NCBI GenBank assembly: GCA_046329235.1
Contig: JAXLVA010000001.1
Coordinates: 2,914,001-2,978,000 of the forward strand
Length of the DNA: 64,000 bases
Direction of reading: 5' to 3'
Source of the DNA: JALONH01 sp046329235
GTDB taxonomy: Bacteria > Bacteroidota > Bacteroidia > Cytophagales > Cytophagaceae
Part shown: positions 62,089-64,000 of the stretch, piece by piece
Numbering within the stretch: the stretch's first letter is position 1
How the letters are laid out: every line of letters starts with the position of its first letter
Notes under the pieces: model-generated
What the model was told of the DNA's origin: nothing
Databases searched by the model: none
Seen by the model: the letters and a program-made list of their open reading frames with translations, nothing else
Made by a program: the position numbers and the translations under genes

Positions 62089-62679
62089 CTACACCTTATT
62101 CTCTCGAATCAGTCGATAGATAGTGGACTTGCCAATTTTTAATTTATTGGCTACGTCTTGTACGTTGTTCTTGTAATAGCTGAGGTGTTGCTGAATCACA
62201 TCGTTTTGGATATCATCTAACGAAAGCTTTTCTAAAACTTCTTTGGTTAAACGAACTCGATGCTGCCTCTCTAAGGAGATAAGCTTTTGTTCTAATACCG
62301 TGTTAAGCTCTTTGTGTGAACGTTTGATTTCAAAATTGCGCCAAAGCAATTCCAAACGGAACATAAAGAAATCATCTTTGATGATCACATCCTCAATGAG
62401 GTTGATACACTCTTCGCTGCTTGGTAATTTTTGATTGGTATTGACCATCACAAAAATCTCTACGATAGGATGAAGCGCCTTAATAGCTTTCATCAACTTA
62501 ATAGGGCATACTCTGACTACACCGGTGTTTAGTATTAGAATGTCAGGTCTTTCGTGTAGATGGTCCATAGCTGTGGCGACATCAGGAAAAAAACGTACAG
62601 AGCAATTCTTTCTTTCGGTAAAAAACTTGGTTAGTAGTAGAGTATAGTTTTTATCAAAATCTAAGATAAACACATCCAT
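62089..62679 (-). CDS. Response-regulator-like protein with degenerate receiver and Fis-type HTH
   Basis: 196 residues. An N-terminal receiver-like fold (about 1-115; MDVFILDFDKNY, DILILNTGVV, VEIFVMVNTNQ, EDVIIKDD) has Asn at the usual phospho-Asp site (about residue 51), so phosphorylation is unlikely. A coiled-coil linker leads to a Fis-type HTH (about 155-196; NNVQDVANKLKIGKSTIYRL), as in NtrC-type activators but without the AAA+ domain. It is probably an atypical DNA-binding regulator. No histidine kinase is adjacent. Confidence 0.78.
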   Translation of the reverse strand: MDVFILDFDKNYTLLLTKFFTERKNCSVRFFPDVATAMDHLHERPDILILNTGVVRVCPIKLMKAIKALHPIVEIFVMVNTNQKLPSSEECINLIEDVIIKDDFFMFRLELLWRNFEIKRSHKELNTVLEQKLISLERQHRVRLTKEVLEKLSLDDIQNDVIQQHLSYYKNNVQDVANKLKIGKSTIYRLIRENKV

Positions 62680-62733
62680 AAAAAACTATACTTTATCCAA
62701 CAAATATACAATTTATTGAAATACGTGTCAACC

Positions 62734-63291
62734 CTAATCCCTCTGTATCACCACCGTATGTCCTAACAGGTCTTGAAGGGATTTATTCTTAGGATGGACT
62801 AAAATAGCGGTTCTATCTGCTAAAAAGATCAAAACACCAACATATAACAGCAATCGCTCGCTCACATACATGGTGATCCATGACCAAATATCACTGGATT
62901 CAATAGGAAAATTAGGGTATAAAATTTGGGTAACATAGGTACACCAAAAGACAACAAGTATGGTTGTCCAAACGATGTTGCGAAAAAGTACTTCTTTCCA
63001 TGTGGGAATTTGTCCGCTGTCATTGATTACTAAAGCTCCCGTTGCTACTCTACCAATTGCCGGTTTGCCATATTTTTCAGTGAACACTTTGATAAACCAA
63101 ATAATACTAAGCGCATAGAGTTCACTCGTAAATCTAGAGAATCCCACATAAGAATAAAGAATAACTTGTAAGCCCCAAATGTTAATGAGTTCAATGAAGG
63201 TGCCCATTACTCGTTTGGTGAAAGTAGTATATTCCAATGGAGAGGATGGAACCTCCGATGTGTGTTCGTCTAGAATAGTGGACATAGGCAA
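62734..63291 (-). CDS. RDD family membrane protein
   Basis: 185 residues with about three to four membrane helices. The RDD pattern is present in modified form: FTKRVMGTFIELINIWGLQV at the first helix (Arg-x2-Gly... instead of Arg-Asp-Asp) and, later, the IGRVATGALVINDSGQIPTW and EVLFRNIVWTTILVVFWCT blocks typical of the family. RDD proteins are small membrane proteins, some linked to Na+/Li+ transport, with no agreed role. It lies between the lpd and regulator genes on the same strand. Confidence 0.75.
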   Translation of the reverse strand: MPMSTILDEHTSEVPSSPLEYTTFTKRVMGTFIELINIWGLQVILYSYVGFSRFTSELYALSIIWFIKVFTEKYGKPAIGRVATGALVINDSGQIPTWKEVLFRNIVWTTILVVFWCTYVTQILYPNFPIESSDIWSWITMYVSERLLLYVGVLIFLADRTAILVHPKNKSLQDLLGHTVVIQRD

Positions 63292-63300
63292 GGTTATTAA

Positions 63301-63336
63301 AAAGCCCGTCTCGATGATTCGGACGGGCTTCTATTT
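63301..63336 (-). terminator. Terminator of lpd
   Basis: AAGCCCGTC and GACGGGCTT form a 9-bp stem with an 11-nt loop between lpd (stop at 63360) and the RDD gene. On the minus strand a TTTT run follows. Confidence 0.82.
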
Positions 63337-63359
63337 ATCTTTTATCTACAACGAAAAGA

Positions 63360-64000
63360 TTAGATATGTATTGCTCTATTCTCTGTTGCAGCTAAACAAG
63401 CTTCTTTAAATGATTCGGTGAAGGTTGGGTGAGCGTGTGACATACGAGAGATATCTTCTGCAGATGCTCTGTATTCCATGGCTACTACTGCTTCAGCAAT
63501 CATATCCGCTACACGTGGTCCTATCATGTGTACACCCAGGATTTCGTCGGTAGCTTTATCCGCTAACACTTTTACGAAACCATCGGTATCCATACTAGCG
63601 CGTGCTCTACCGGATGCTTTGAATGGGAAGTTACCTACTTTGTAAGCACGTCCTTGTTGTTTCAATTGCTCTTCGGTATAACCAACAGCCGCTACTTCCG
63701 GCCATGTATAAACGACACCAGGGATTAAGTTATAGTTGATATGTGGTTTTTGACCTGCCATGTATTCAGCTACAAACACACCTTCTTCTTCTGCTTTGTG
63801 AGCTAACATAGCACCTTGCACTACGTCACCAATCGCAAAGATACCAGGGATGCTAGTTTGTAAATGATTATCTACCGGAATGCGTCCGCGCTCATCTACT
63901 TTAATGCCGATGTTCTCTAATCCTAAACCATCTGTATATGCTTTACGACCAGTAGAAACTAATACATAATCAGCTTTTACTTCAACAACTTTACCGTCTT
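63360..64000 (-). CDS. lpd: Dihydrolipoyl dehydrogenase, C-terminal part
   Basis: The gene extends beyond the right edge; about 213 residues are visible. E3 subunit of 2-oxoacid dehydrogenase complexes. Visible blocks: YVLVSTGRKAYTDGLGLENI, the FAD-ribose site TSIPGIFAIGDVVQGAMLAH, GVVYTWPEVAAVGYTEEQL, and the dimer-interface active site with SHAHPTFTESFKEA (His-x4-Glu pair). The redox CXXXXC of the N-terminal half is out of view. Ends in AIHI. Confidence 0.95.
   Translation of the reverse strand, partial: DGKVVEVKADYVLVSTGRKAYTDGLGLENIGIKVDERGRIPVDNHLQTSIPGIFAIGDVVQGAMLAHKAEEEGVFVAEYMAGQKPHINYNLIPGVVYTWPEVAAVGYTEEQLKQQGRAYKVGNFPFKASGRARASMDTDGFVKVLADKATDEILGVHMIGPRVADMIAEAVVAMEYRASAEDISRMSHAHPTFTESFKEACLAATENRAIHI

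Overview
The window comes from a Bacteroidota chromosome, most likely a member of the Chitinophagales, Sphingobacteriales or Flavobacteriales. Evidence: low GC; a type IX secretion (T9SS) inner-membrane protein GldM and a GldJ-type lipoprotein; a T9SS type A sorting domain on a giant GH8 enzyme; the gene neighbourhood mnmG / ybeY / HATPase / DUF4175; and a Bacteroidota-type promoter (TTTG-N19-TAnnTTTG) in front of the initiator tRNA. Genes are tightly packed, with several convergent pairs overlapping by 4-18 bp.

Layout. 1-8 kb: a leftward block with a methyltransferase-like fragment, mnmG, then a 1.8 kb non-coding stretch, then ybeY, a HATPase and DUF4175. The non-coding stretch holds five parS-type 16-mers within 460 bp and three tandem 235-246 bp units. 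8-12 kb: a peptide-binding lipoprotein, xth with an unknown partner, and comF. 12-14.6 kb is mobile debris: an intact IS3-family element (12239-13707) splitting a small reading frame that overlaps a possible immunity-type gene, and an IS110 remnant. 14.6-20.9 kb: an OmpA-like protein, GldJ-type lipoprotein, unknown lipoprotein, GldM and a secreted protein. 20.9-36.4 kb is mostly housekeeping: a sugar aminotransferase, a membrane protein, hemH, glycyl-tRNA synthetase, lipocalin-like and Ycf48-like lipoproteins, DUF2911, a cysteine desulfurase, glmM, mazG, and an ECF sigma / anti-sigma / outer-membrane operon. 36.7-46.6 kb: a third Ycf48-like lipoprotein behind a strong terminator hairpin, a DMT transporter, an RluA-type pseudouridine synthase, small unknown genes, a polyvalent-kinase-like protein, a PALP-family enzyme with an in-frame GC-rich palindromic insertion, an M20 peptidase and a DsbD homologue. 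47-57.4 kb: a helical unknown, HxlR regulator, ceramidase-like protein, the 1779-aa GH8 protein, and a second IS3-family element (56111-57429). 57.5-64 kb: a CHAP/NlpC-like secreted protein, tRNA-fMet, a two-gene AAA ATPase + subtilase cassette resembling the IetAS anti-phage system, a degenerate response regulator, an RDD protein and the C-terminal part of lpd.

How it fits together. GldM and the GldJ-type protein belong to the machine that would export the GH8 enzyme through its C-terminal sorting tail. The parS cluster implies that a ParABS segregation locus acts here and that the replication origin is probably not far away. The most interesting accessory content is the IetAS-like cassette with a 9-bp inverted repeat in front of it, the IS-split toxin/immunity-like remnant, the hairpin insertion inside a PALP enzyme gene, and a terminator-like hairpin directly ahead of a lipoprotein start. 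I did not find a clearly undescribed multigene system.
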